From the NCBI RefSeq assembly GCF_042665255.1, contig NZ_JBHTCD010000019.1: DNA of 64,000 nt. One strand, given 5' to 3'. This document shows positions 50,668 to 59,192 of the stretch, one piece after another; position 1 is the first letter of the stretch; each line of letters opens with the position of its first letter. A program made the translations under genes and the position numbers. The notes under the pieces were generated by a model. The model was not told where the DNA came from. It did no database searches and saw nothing but the letters and a program-made list of their open reading frames with translations. Source of the DNA: Insolitispirillum peregrinum (GTDB lineage Bacteria > Pseudomonadota > Alphaproteobacteria > Rhodospirillales > Rhodospirillaceae).

Positions 50668-52350
50668 TTAGCCGTTGCGCAGCGTCCGGACGAACTCTTC
50701 AACCTGACGGTGCAGGTGATTGGACTGTTCCTGCAGGTGTTCGGACAGGCCCCGCAGTTGCACAGCCGAAGCCCCGGTAGACTCTGCGGCCTGTCCAACG
50801 CCTGCAATGTTGCCGGTCACTTCGGCGGCACCGGTGGCGGCGCGCTGGGTGTTGTTGGCGATTTCGCTGGTGGCCGCACCTTGTTCTTCGACGGCACCGG
50901 CAATGGACGAGGTCACTTCACGGATGGTGTTGATGATCTCGACAATCCGGCCAATCGAGCCAACGGTTTCATCGGTTGCGGTCTGGATTTCTGCAATCTT
51001 GCTGCCGATCTCGCCGGTTGCCCGTGCGGTCTGGGCGGCAAGCTGTTTGACTTCGGAGGCGACCACGGCAAAGCCTTTGCCAGCCTCACCGGCGCGGGCA
51101 GCTTCGATGGTGGCATTCAGGGCCAGCAGGTTGGTCTGGGCGGCAATGGTGTTGATCAGGTTGACCACATCCCCGATCCTCATCGCGGCTTCGGTCAGCA
51201 CGTTGACGCTGTGCTCGGTTTTGGTGGCTTCCTCGACAGCTTCGTGGGCAATGCGGGCCGAAGTGGTGACCTGCATGTTGATTTCCCGGATCGAGGCGGA
51301 CAGCTCTTCGGCACCGGCGGCAACGGTCTGCACGTTGGTTGAGGCTTCTTCGGCAGCTCCGGCGACGACCTGGCTTTGGCGGGTGGTTTGCTCGGCACTG
51401 GCTGACAGGTCACGGGCGGCGCCGGAGACGTCATTCGACGAGCGCACCAGAGTATCGACCAGACTGCCCATCGCCTGCTGGAAGCTGTCGGCAAGGCGGT
51501 TGCGTTCTACCACAGCGGCCTTTTGCGCCTGTTCCTCCAGGCGGGCCTGTTCTGCCCGCAGGTGCTCGGCTTCCCGCAGGGTGTCGCGGAACACCATCAG
51601 GGCACGGGCCATATCGCCAATTTCATTGCCGTTTTCAGTGGATGGAATAGTGGCGTGCAGGTTGCCGTTGGAGACGGCGGTCATCGCGGCGGTCATGTCC
51701 GTGAGCGGTTTGGCAATGCCGCTGTGGGCGAAAAAGATGCTGACGACGGCAAGCAGCGTGCCGGTGCCGAGGACGATCAGGGTCCAGACTTTTGAACTGC
51801 CGTAGGCTTCCTGGCTGTTTTTATAGCTGTCGTTCGATCCCTTGGAATTCAGGTCGATCAGGGCCACCAGAGTGTTGGTGAAATCATCATAGGATTTCCG
51901 CATTTCGCCCTTGAACACTGCGGTAGCCTCGGCGTTCTGATTTTTCCGGCTCAGACTGATCATCTGGTCGTGGAGTTTCATGTATTCAGTATAATTTTGT
52001 GAGAATTCCTTGTAAATATCCCGTTCTTTTTGTGACGAAATCAGCCCTTCATAGATTTTCCGGTTCTCTTCAATCGTTTTCAGGGCATCATTGACCTCTT
52101 TCTCAACGGCAGCCATTTCCTTCTCATCTGTTGTCAGGATGTGGCTGCTTTCTGTGATGCGCAGGTCAGATGTATTGGTGTTCAAGGTATTGATGATTGC
52201 GACGCTGGGGAGCCAGTTGGTCGCAATCTCTTTGGTATTGTTATTCATGCTGCTTAGCTGGGTATTCGAAAACCACCCCTGGAACAGAATAATGCAGAGC
52301 AGCAAGGCAATGATTGCCGCCAGGACGGTTCTTAATTTGATGCTCTTCAT
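50668..52350 (-). CDS. Methyl-accepting chemotaxis protein with periplasmic four-helix-bundle sensor
   Basis: This 560-residue receptor has membrane helix 1 (about residues 8-28), a helical periplasmic domain (about 29-190), membrane helix 2 (about 191-213), a HAMP linker (about 214-270) and a cytoplasmic signalling hairpin with INTIAAQTNLLALNATIEAA. The ligand is unknown. I chose the ATG at 52350, with GAGG seven bases before it; longer upstream sequence is not conserved. The sensor half is visibly richer in A/T than the signalling half (for example 20 GC in 51961-52020 against 39 GC in 51061-51120), suggesting a mosaic origin. Confidence 0.92.
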   Translation of the reverse strand: MKSIKLRTVLAAIIALLLCIILFQGWFSNTQLSSMNNNTKEIATNWLPSVAIINTLNTNTSDLRITESSHILTTDEKEMAAVEKEVNDALKTIEENRKIYEGLISSQKERDIYKEFSQNYTEYMKLHDQMISLSRKNQNAEATAVFKGEMRKSYDDFTNTLVALIDLNSKGSNDSYKNSQEAYGSSKVWTLIVLGTGTLLAVVSIFFAHSGIAKPLTDMTAAMTAVSNGNLHATIPSTENGNEIGDMARALMVFRDTLREAEHLRAEQARLEEQAQKAAVVERNRLADSFQQAMGSLVDTLVRSSNDVSGAARDLSASAEQTTRQSQVVAGAAEEASTNVQTVAAGAEELSASIREINMQVTTSARIAHEAVEEATKTEHSVNVLTEAAMRIGDVVNLINTIAAQTNLLALNATIEAARAGEAGKGFAVVASEVKQLAAQTARATGEIGSKIAEIQTATDETVGSIGRIVEIINTIREVTSSIAGAVEEQGAATSEIANNTQRAATGAAEVTGNIAGVGQAAESTGASAVQLRGLSEHLQEQSNHLHRQVEEFVRTLRNG

Positions 52351-52774
52351 GATGGCCTCGTTGGCGAGAAAGGGGTGGGGTAGAGGATTTAGAATAATTG
52401 CGCATATAATACGCGGATTCCTCCGGCAGGTCCAGTGGAGAAGTACGACGTTAGGGGGAAGGGTTCTCTTTTCCTCACAACAAAGATGTTCACGGTGTTC
52501 GTCAATAACAAGTTGGGGCGTAAAAAGTATATTTCCTGAAGAAAAAGATCTTTTGAACCATTGTTCTGTCAGGAAGGCGATCGATGGCGGACGATCCTGA
52601 ACGGGTTTGCTGTTTGCAGGTGGTGGCCTGTCCTTTTTACCCTGCGCTGCCGTTTCGGCCAGAGGCCGCGCCGCGGTTGCGGGATGCCGTGGTGTGTTTG
52701 TGGTTGCTTCTTTCAGGGGAATGCCGCATACCCGTGCCTTCCTTTTTACCCCTCTACACGCCCAGGAGACGATC
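52351..52774. other. Gene-free interval between chemoreceptor and parvulin
   Basis: No credible gene. The left part is AT-rich and should hold the receptor promoter (minus strand); the right part ends with AGGAG just before the parvulin ATG. I see no repeat copy here. Confidence 0.5.
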
Positions 52775-53098
52775 ATGGCGGCAACGATCCGCGCTTCTCA
52801 TATTCTGCTGATGCATAAGGACGCTCAGTCGTCTTTGAACGAGCGTACCCGCGACCAGGCTCTGGCTGATATCGAAGCCCTGAAGAGCAAGATTCAGGCC
52901 GGGGAAGCCAGCTTTGCGGATGTTGCCTATGCCCATTCCGACTGCCCGTCAGGCGAAGATGGCGGCGATCTGGGGCCGTTCCGTCCGGGGATGATGGTGC
53001 CGGAATTCGACAAGGCTGCTTTTGCTCTGGATGTCGGGCAGATGTCAGGCGTGGTGGAAACCCCGTTCGGCTATCACCTGATCCTGCGCACCGAATAA
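52775..53098 (+). CDS. Parvulin-type peptidyl-prolyl cis-trans isomerase
   Basis: This 107-residue protein consists of one PpiC-like rotamase domain: IRASHILLMHK (the N-terminal His motif), GEASFADVAYAHSDCPS, GGDLGPFRPGMMVPEFDKAAF and the terminal TPFGYHLILRTE. No signal peptide is present, so it acts in the cytoplasm like E. coli PpiC (93 aa). AGGAG precedes the ATG at 52775. An intrinsic terminator follows. Confidence 0.92.
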   Translation: MAATIRASHILLMHKDAQSSLNERTRDQALADIEALKSKIQAGEASFADVAYAHSDCPSGEDGGDLGPFRPGMMVPEFDKAAFALDVGQMSGVVETPFGYHLILRTE

Positions 53099-53126
53099 AC
53101 CGGACCACCCGATTGTTCAGCCAATG

Positions 53127-53163
53127 AAAAAAGCAGCTCCCCGGTGTGGTGAGCTGCTTTTTT
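53127..53163. terminator. Bidirectional terminator between parvulin and gltA
   Basis: GCAGCTC (53133-53139) pairs with GAGCTGC (53151-53157); six A before and six T after allow it to stop transcripts from either side. Confidence 0.92.
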
Positions 53164-53173
53164 CATTGCTCTG

Positions 53174-53214
53174 TGCCATGGGCCATTCCCGACAGGCGGG
53201 AATGGCCCATGGCA
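53174..53214 (-). other. 18-base perfect hairpin at the gltA 3' end
   Basis: An 18-base arm at 53174-53191 pairs perfectly with 53197-53214 around a five-base loop, only six bases after the gltA stop. It has no T-run of its own; it probably protects the gltA mRNA or assists the neighbouring terminator. Confidence 0.7.
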
Positions 53215-53220
53215 ACAGGA

Positions 53221-54525
53221 TTACTTGCGTTCGTCGAGCGCGACGAATGTCTTGTCGAATTCGCCGGTGAACAGCTGACGCGGACGGCCGATCTTCTGGT
53301 GCGGATCTTCGATCATTTCCGACCACTGGGCGACCCAGCCGGTGGTGCGGGCCAGGGCGAACAGGCAGGTGAACATCGACACCGGAATGCCCATGGCGCG
53401 GAAGATGATGCCCGAATAGAAGTCTACGTTCGGGTACAGCTTCTTTTCGATGAAGTATTCGTCTTCGCGGGCGATGCGTTCCAGTTCCACCGCGACCTGC
53501 AGCAGCGGTTCGTTCTCGACGCCCAGCTCGGCCAGAACTTCGCGGCAGGTTTCCGCCATGATCGTGGCGCGCGGATCATAGTTCTTGTAGACGCGGTGAC
53601 CAAAGCCCATCAGACGGAACGGATCGTTCTTGTCCTTGGCCTTCTTGACGAATTCGGGGATGCGGTCAACGCTGCCGATTTCGTTCAGCATCTTCAGCAC
53701 GGCTTCGTTGGCGCCACCATGGGCAGGGCCCCACAGCGAAGCAATACCGGCAGCGATACAGGCGAACGGGTTGGCGCCCGACGAACCGGCCAGACGGACG
53801 GTCGAGGTCGAGGCATTCTGTTCGTGGTCGGCGTGCAGGATCAGGATGCGTTCCATGGCGCGGGCCAGGGTCGGGCTGACCTTGTAGTCTTCGCACGGGG
53901 TGGCAAACATCATGTACAGGAAGTTCTCGGCATAGCTGAGATCATTCTTCGGGTACATGAACGGCTGGCCGATGCTGTACTTGTAGGCCCAGGCGGCAAT
54001 GGTCGGCATCTTGGCGATCAGGCGATGCTGGCTGACCATGCGGTTGTACGGGTCCGAGATGTCGGTGCTGTCGTGGTAGAACGCCGACAGGGCGCCAACC
54101 ACACCGCACATGACGGCCATCGGGTGGGCGTCACGACGGAAACCCTGATAGAACTTGGCGAGCTGTTCATGAACCATCGTGTGACGGGCCATGGTGCCTT
54201 CAAAGGCGGTCAGTTCGGCCTTGTTCGGCAGCTCGCCGCGCAGCAGCAGGTACGCGACTTCGAGGAAGTCACAGTTTTTCGCCAGATCATCGATGGCATA
54301 GCCACGATGGCGCAGCACGCCCGCATCACCATCAATATAGGTGATCTTGGATTCGCACGAGCCGGTGGAGGTGAACCCCGGGTCATAGGTGAACATGCCG
54401 GTGTCGCTGTAGAACTTGCGGATGTCCACCACGCTGGGGCCAGTGCTGCCGTCCAGGATAGGGAACTCGTAGGACTTGCCAGTCCGGTTGTCTACCAGCG
54501 TGACCGTGTTCTTTTCGTTCGACAT
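53221..54525 (-). CDS. gltA: Citrate synthase
   Basis: This 434-residue enzyme condenses acetyl-CoA and oxaloacetate at the entry of the TCA cycle. The catalytic His residues are in LWGPAHGGANEAV and MGFGHRVYKNYDP, and the later Asp is in EDEYFIEKKLYPNVDFYSG. Length and N-terminal beta-domain fit the NADH-sensitive type I enzymes of Gram-negative bacteria. It lies 74 bases downstream of gltX on the same strand, with an eight-base hairpin (54553-54574) in between. Confidence 0.96.
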   Translation of the reverse strand: MSNEKNTVTLVDNRTGKSYEFPILDGSTGPSVVDIRKFYSDTGMFTYDPGFTSTGSCESKITYIDGDAGVLRHRGYAIDDLAKNCDFLEVAYLLLRGELPNKAELTAFEGTMARHTMVHEQLAKFYQGFRRDAHPMAVMCGVVGALSAFYHDSTDISDPYNRMVSQHRLIAKMPTIAAWAYKYSIGQPFMYPKNDLSYAENFLYMMFATPCEDYKVSPTLARAMERILILHADHEQNASTSTVRLAGSSGANPFACIAAGIASLWGPAHGGANEAVLKMLNEIGSVDRIPEFVKKAKDKNDPFRLMGFGHRVYKNYDPRATIMAETCREVLAELGVENEPLLQVAVELERIAREDEYFIEKKLYPNVDFYSGIIFRAMGIPVSMFTCLFALARTTGWVAQWSEMIEDPHQKIGRPRQLFTGEFDKTFVALDERK

Positions 54526-54599
54526 TCGCTACCTCTCAAGAGTTGGGCGCTGGCCGGGGAAGCATCTCCCCGGCACGGGCTACTACTGCTCGCTGTTGA

Positions 54600-56021
54600 T
54601 TAACTCTGTAACTGTGGGCCTTCCAGCGCATCCTGGATACGGGCCAGGCTGGCTTGCCTGCCCAACAGTTCCATAACTTCAAAAATAGGGGGAGAAACGG
54701 TCGAGCCTGACAGCGCAGCCCGCAGGGGCTGGGCGGCCTTGCCCAACTTCAGGTCATGCTCCTCGGCGTAAGTGCGCACGAGGGCTTCCAGGGCCTCACG
54801 GTCCCAGGAAACTTGGTCATCCGCCATCAGGGCTGCCAGATCGGCCAGAACACGCAGGCCGGATTCATCCAGCAGCTTCTGCGCCTTTTCGTCGATCGGC
54901 AACGGGCGGGGCCGCACATAAAAGGCGGCGAGATCGGCCAGTTCCACCAGCGTCCTGGCGCGTGCCTTCATGCTGTCCATGCCCTTCAGCAGCAGGGCGC
55001 GGGCGTCATCATCCAGCGGGGCACCGGTCAGGGTTTCCAGTCGCGGGGCGATCAGGTCCACCAGACGCTGGTCATCGGCCTCACGCATGTAAATGCCGTT
55101 GAGGTTGTTCAACTTGGCCATGTCAAAGCGCGACGCCGAGCGACCGATGCCACCCAGTTCGAACCATTCGATGGCCTGCAGGGTGGAAATTACTTCCTCG
55201 TCGCCATGACCCCAGCCCAGGCGCAGCAGATAGTTGCGAATGGCTTCGGGCAGATACCCCATGTCGCGATAGGCTTCGGCCCCCAGCGCGCCGTGGCGCT
55301 TGGACAGCTTGGCCCCATCCGGGCCGTGGATCAGCGGGATGTGGGCGAATTCGGGAACATCCCAGCCCAGCGCGCGATACAGCTGCACCTGACGGAAGGT
55401 GTTGGTCAGGTGGTCGTCGCCACGGATGACGTGGGAAATGTTCATGTCGTGGTCGTCAACCACCACCGACAGCATGTAGGTCGGGGTACCATCGGCGCGC
55501 AGCAGGATCATGTCGTCAAGCTGGCTGTTGGCGATGGTCACTTCGCCCTGCACATGGTCGCGCACGACGGTGCTGCCGTCCTGCGGGGCCTTCAGGCGCA
55601 CCACCGGCGGGATGCCGGCGGGGGCATCGGACGGGTCGCGGTCGCGCCAGCGACCGTCATAGCGCATCGGCAGGCCCTTGGCCTTTTGCTCTTCGCGCAT
55701 GGCGGTCAGTTCGTCGGGGGTGGTGTAGCAGTAATAGGCCTTGCCCTGTTCGATCAGGGTTTGCACCACTTCGGCGTGGTGGGCGGCGCGGGAAAACTGG
55801 AACACCGGTTCCTCGTCCCAATCCAGCCCCAGCCACTTCAGGCCGTCAAAAATAGCCTCGACGGCTTCCTGGCTCGAACGGGCACGGTCAGTGTCCTCGA
55901 TACGCAGCAGAAAGCGACCGCCGTGATGGCGGGCAAAAAGCCAGTTGAAGAGAGCGGTGCGGGCACCGCCGATGTGGAGGAACCCCGTCGGAGAGGGGGC
56001 AAAGCGGGTTACAACTGTCAT
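54600..56021 (-). CDS. gltX: Glutamyl-tRNA synthetase
   Basis: GltX (473 aa) charges tRNA-Glu, and possibly tRNA-Gln for later amidation, as is usual in alphaproteobacteria (GatCAB not in this window). The class I HIGH-type motif is FLHIGGARTALFNWL (residues 14-28) and the KMSKS-type motif is AKLSKRHGA. An alpha-helical anticodon-binding domain makes up the last third. It diverges from comEC with 105 bases between starts. Confidence 0.96.
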   Translation of the reverse strand: MTVVTRFAPSPTGFLHIGGARTALFNWLFARHHGGRFLLRIEDTDRARSSQEAVEAIFDGLKWLGLDWDEEPVFQFSRAAHHAEVVQTLIEQGKAYYCYTTPDELTAMREEQKAKGLPMRYDGRWRDRDPSDAPAGIPPVVRLKAPQDGSTVVRDHVQGEVTIANSQLDDMILLRADGTPTYMLSVVVDDHDMNISHVIRGDDHLTNTFRQVQLYRALGWDVPEFAHIPLIHGPDGAKLSKRHGALGAEAYRDMGYLPEAIRNYLLRLGWGHGDEEVISTLQAIEWFELGGIGRSASRFDMAKLNNLNGIYMREADDQRLVDLIAPRLETLTGAPLDDDARALLLKGMDSMKARARTLVELADLAAFYVRPRPLPIDEKAQKLLDESGLRVLADLAALMADDQVSWDREALEALVRTYAEEHDLKLGKAAQPLRAALSGSTVSPPIFEVMELLGRQASLARIQDALEGPQLQS

Positions 56022-56126
56022 TTGGCCTGTCTAAAGCCTATCCTTTCGGGTTGCACGCATCCTGCCTTCGTCTTGAGCGATTGGCAAGGCGTGACCTCTG
56101 TAGCATATTCCTTGCGCGCTTGCAGC

Positions 56127-58337
56127 ATGGGGTTTTCGCTTTTGCATGAAGGCTTGGTCATAAAGCTGCCTTTTTGGCGGGTTCTTTTTCTAAAGGCCCT
56201 GATTCTGCCGCAAATTCTGGCAAAAAACTGGGGTGCAGATCAAGCGCGTTTCGCACTGTGGCTAGCGCCTTGTTGGGGGACGGGCGTGGCGGGATATTTT
56301 TTTCTGCCCATCGAGCCACCCGCATGGGTGGGCGGGGTGTTGGTGGGGGGGCTTGCCCTGATCTGCGGGTGGGCCTGGCATGAAAAGACGCGCTGGCTGT
56401 GGTTGTGGTTGCCGCTGTTGATGGTGGCGGGGGGCCTTGTGTCGGGGCAGGTCAGAACGGCTCTGGTTGCAGCCCCGGTTCTTGACAAGCCATTGCCATC
56501 ATTGGAGATATATGGGGTTGTTGCCGGAATGGAGCAGTACCGGGGCCAGTGGCGGATGACGCTGGAATCCGTTCGCATTCCACGGCTTGCTCCCGAACGG
56601 ACTCCGATTCGCATACGTTTGACTGTCCGCACGCTGGCTGATGCCCGCGTTGGCAGTCTGGTTCGTATTCTGGCCCGCCTGTCTCCGCCATCGCAGCCGA
56701 CGGTGCCGGGGGGATTCGATTTTGCCCGGCAGGCATGGTTCGCCCGCCTGGGCGCGGTCGGGTTTGCTTTGGGGGCGCCGGTGGTTCTGCCCGCCGCCGA
56801 GCCGCCGGGGTGGGCAGAACAGGCGGCATGGCAGATCGAACGCTGGCGTCTGGCCATTGACCAGCGGCTGCGCGACGGGGTGGGCGGTGCCGAAGGCGCA
56901 ATGGCTTCGGCTCTGACCACCGGGTTGCGCAACAGTATTCCGCTTGACCTTGTGCAGGCATACCAGATGTCCGGGCTCAGTCATTTGATCTCGATTTCCG
57001 GCCTGCACATGAGTCTGGTTGCCGGAGTGATCTTTCTGGTTCTCCGTGCCGCCATTGCGTTGATGCCATGGGTTGCCTTGCGATGGGACAGCAAGAAAAT
57101 CGCCGCCATCGGCTCGGTGATGGGGATGGCGTTCTACCTGCTGCTGTCCGGGGGTGAAATTCCGGCATTGCGATCGTTCCTGATGGGCGGCTGTGTGATG
57201 CTGGCGATATTGATCGATCGTTCTGCTTTGTCTTTGCGGGTGCTGTCGGTGGCGGCGGTGCTGGTGCTGCTGCTTCAGCCGGATGCCCTGATCGGGCCGA
57301 GCTTTCAAATGTCGTTTGCCGCTGTCCTTGGGCTGATTGCCGCCTATGAACTCTTTTCTCCGTGGGCGGGCGAATGGCGGAGGGGAAAGCAGGCGCAGAG
57401 CCCGCGATGGTGGTCGCTGTGGGGGCGGACGGTGTGCCTGTATGTCGGCGGCATGGTGTTGTCGTCGGTGGTGGCAACGATCATGACCGCCCCCTATGCG
57501 GCCTATCATTTTCACCGCTTTAACGCCTATGGCGTGGTGGCCAACCTGCTGGCCATCCCGCTGGCGTCGTTTCTGGTGATGCCGGGGTTGGTGGCGGGAT
57601 TGCTGCTGATGCCGCTGGGGCTGGATGGACTGGTCTGGCCGGTGGTGAAGGTCGGTCTGGCGGCGATTGCGCTGGTGGCAGAAACGGTGTCCTCCTGGCC
57701 CGGTGCGGCGCTGGAGGTGCCGCGCATGTCGATGGTCGATCTGGGGCTGATCTCGTTCGGCGGGCTGTGGCTGTGCCTGTGGCAGGGGCGCTGGCGCTGG
57801 TGGGGCATGCCGCTGATTCTGATCGGTGGCCTGATGCCCTGGACCCGCTCGCCGCCGGTGCTGGTCCTCGGGCCGGACATGATGACTGTTGCCGTGCACG
57901 ATGATCAGGGGCTGCGCTTCGTCGGGCCGTCGCCAGACCGGTTCTATCGTCGCACCTGGGAAGCGGTGTGGGGCGAGGGCGAACAGCGGTCGAGGGAACA
58001 GATACCACTGTCCGGCGGCGGGATCGCGCGCTGTGATGGCTTTGGCTGCCGTCTGGAGCGCAATGGCCGGGCGGTTGCCGTGCCACTGTCGGCGCGGGCG
58101 GTGGTCGAGGACTGTCTCTATCGGCAAAAAATGCTCAATCCGACCGGCTATTATCGCCCGGAGTGTACTGCGCAGGTGCTGTTGAGCCGTGCCCGTCTGC
58201 GGGAAAATCGCGTGACGCTGGTGTTCATGGCCGATAACGGCTTTCTGAACTTTGAAACGCTGCGCGACTGGCAGGGGCAACGGCCATGGTCGCCCAGCCC
58301 GCGCGCTTTTTCCCGCGCAGCGGAATACGACGATTGA
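56127..58337 (+). CDS. comEC: ComEC/Rec2 family competence/DNA-uptake membrane protein
   Basis: This 736-residue protein is very hydrophobic. A DUF4131-like N-terminal part (two helices then an OB-like soluble segment, about residues 60-250) is followed by the competence domain (about 270-560) with SGLSHLISISGLHMSLVAG and ten or so helices. The C-terminal segment (about 600-736) resembles a shortened, non-canonical beta-lactamase-like domain. ComEC forms the channel that takes single-stranded DNA into the cell, but no other competence genes are nearby. The start is uncertain: ATG 56127 or GTG 56091; a far longer frame overlapping gltX is a shadow. Confidence 0.88.
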   Translation: MGFSLLHEGLVIKLPFWRVLFLKALILPQILAKNWGADQARFALWLAPCWGTGVAGYFFLPIEPPAWVGGVLVGGLALICGWAWHEKTRWLWLWLPLLMVAGGLVSGQVRTALVAAPVLDKPLPSLEIYGVVAGMEQYRGQWRMTLESVRIPRLAPERTPIRIRLTVRTLADARVGSLVRILARLSPPSQPTVPGGFDFARQAWFARLGAVGFALGAPVVLPAAEPPGWAEQAAWQIERWRLAIDQRLRDGVGGAEGAMASALTTGLRNSIPLDLVQAYQMSGLSHLISISGLHMSLVAGVIFLVLRAAIALMPWVALRWDSKKIAAIGSVMGMAFYLLLSGGEIPALRSFLMGGCVMLAILIDRSALSLRVLSVAAVLVLLLQPDALIGPSFQMSFAAVLGLIAAYELFSPWAGEWRRGKQAQSPRWWSLWGRTVCLYVGGMVLSSVVATIMTAPYAAYHFHRFNAYGVVANLLAIPLASFLVMPGLVAGLLLMPLGLDGLVWPVVKVGLAAIALVAETVSSWPGAALEVPRMSMVDLGLISFGGLWLCLWQGRWRWWGMPLILIGGLMPWTRSPPVLVLGPDMMTVAVHDDQGLRFVGPSPDRFYRRTWEAVWGEGEQRSREQIPLSGGGIARCDGFGCRLERNGRAVAVPLSARAVVEDCLYRQKMLNPTGYYRPECTAQVLLSRARLRENRVTLVFMADNGFLNFETLRDWQGQRPWSPSPRAFSRAAEYDD

Positions 58338-58410
58338 CGCCCCGAAAAGCCACGGCATACACTCAGGGCGTAAAAATATAAGCTTTGCAATATGCAAAGA
58401 GGGAGGTTTC

Positions 58411-58686
58411 GTGAACAAGAATGACCTGATCAGCGCCATCGCCGAGCGCAGTGAGCTGTCCCGTGCCGATGCCGCCAAGGTGGTGGAAGGCGTGCTGACG
58501 GCGATTACCCAATCCTTGCAAAAGGGCGAAGATGTCCGTCTGGTCGGCTTTGGCACCTTTGCCCTCGCCACCCGTGCGGCCTCGGTCGGGCGCAATCCGC
58601 GCACCGGCGAGGAAATCCAGATCCCGCAGTCCAAACAGCCGAAATTCAAGGTCGGTAAAGCTCTGAAAGACGCTTTGCAGACCTGA
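58411..58686 (+). CDS. HU family DNA-binding protein
   Basis: This 91-residue protein is a histone-like HU: MNKNDLISAIAERSELSRADA helix pair, the beta-arm signature VGFGTFALATRAASVGRNP, and RTGEEIQIPQSKQPKFKVGK. It bends DNA and compacts the nucleoid. The start is GTG at 58411, four bases after GGGAGG; an upstream longer frame is not conserved. IHF is excluded because the arm sequence is HU-like. Confidence 0.93.
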   Translation: MNKNDLISAIAERSELSRADAAKVVEGVLTAITQSLQKGEDVRLVGFGTFALATRAASVGRNPRTGEEIQIPQSKQPKFKVGKALKDALQT

Positions 58687-58800
58687 TGCGGTGCGCTCGG
58701 GGTGGCTGTCCGGCTGCCCCGAGTGGTACGTTCCTTCCGTGCCGAAAAGGGCTTGCTGAACAGCCGGAAGACTGCTAAAACCCCGCCGTCCACAGTGACC

Positions 58801-58876
58801 GGGCGGTTAGCTCAGTTGGTAGAGCATCTCGTTTACACCGAGAGGGTCGGCGGTTCGAGCCCGTCACCGCCCACCA
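58801..58876 (+). tRNA. tRNA-Val (UAC anticodon)
   Basis: Acceptor arms GGGCGGT (58801-58807) and ACCGCCC (58866-58872) pair perfectly. The anticodon stem TCTCG/CGAGA encloses the loop TTTACAC, giving anticodon TAC for GUA codons. The T-arm contains GGTTCGAGC; the CCA end is encoded. Confidence 0.97.
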
Positions 58877-59192
58877 TTTGATTTCATTGAAAATTTTACG
58901 GTTTTACGGCTGCTGATGCGCAATCATTTGTGCGCACGGTGTAGGGACGAGTGATTTTTTGTCGCTGTCATTGCAGCTTTTTCTCCTAACGGTGTGAGCT
59001 TTCACTGTGAAGCCGCAGTACAAGACCGTTGGGTAACAAGAGCAGGCTGCCGCCTGAACTGCTTGGGGGATAATTCCCCCAAACCCCCATTTTTCTTTTA
59101 TTATCAAAGTTATGGGGTCTGGGGCCTTTCGGCCCCAGCGAGGTGTGGAGCAGCGCTCCATGATCCTGTTTTGTTAGGCCAATTCACTCGCC
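58877..59192. other. Gene-free interval after tRNA-Val
   Basis: These 316 bases hold no gene. The right half is repeat copy D (59041-59173); the left half (58877-59040) shows nothing recognisable. Confidence 0.6.
59041..59173 (+). repeat. Three-hairpin intergenic repeat, copy D (full length)
   Basis: It starts GCAGGCTGCCGCCTG, continues with TTGGGGGA/TCCCCCAA, then CCCCCAT...ATGGGG around a T-rich loop, GGGGCC-TTTC-GGCCCC and TGGAGC-AGC-GCTCCA, and ends TGATCCTGTTTT. It is the best-preserved copy. It lies between tRNA-Val and the 3' end of the minus-strand gene at 59193. Confidence 0.87.

Noticed and set aside
54756..56126. Long plus-strand extension upstream of comEC opposite gltX
   Set aside because: gltX is a clear full-length gene with HIGH and KMSKS motifs; the extension is the antisense shadow common in GC-rich genes.
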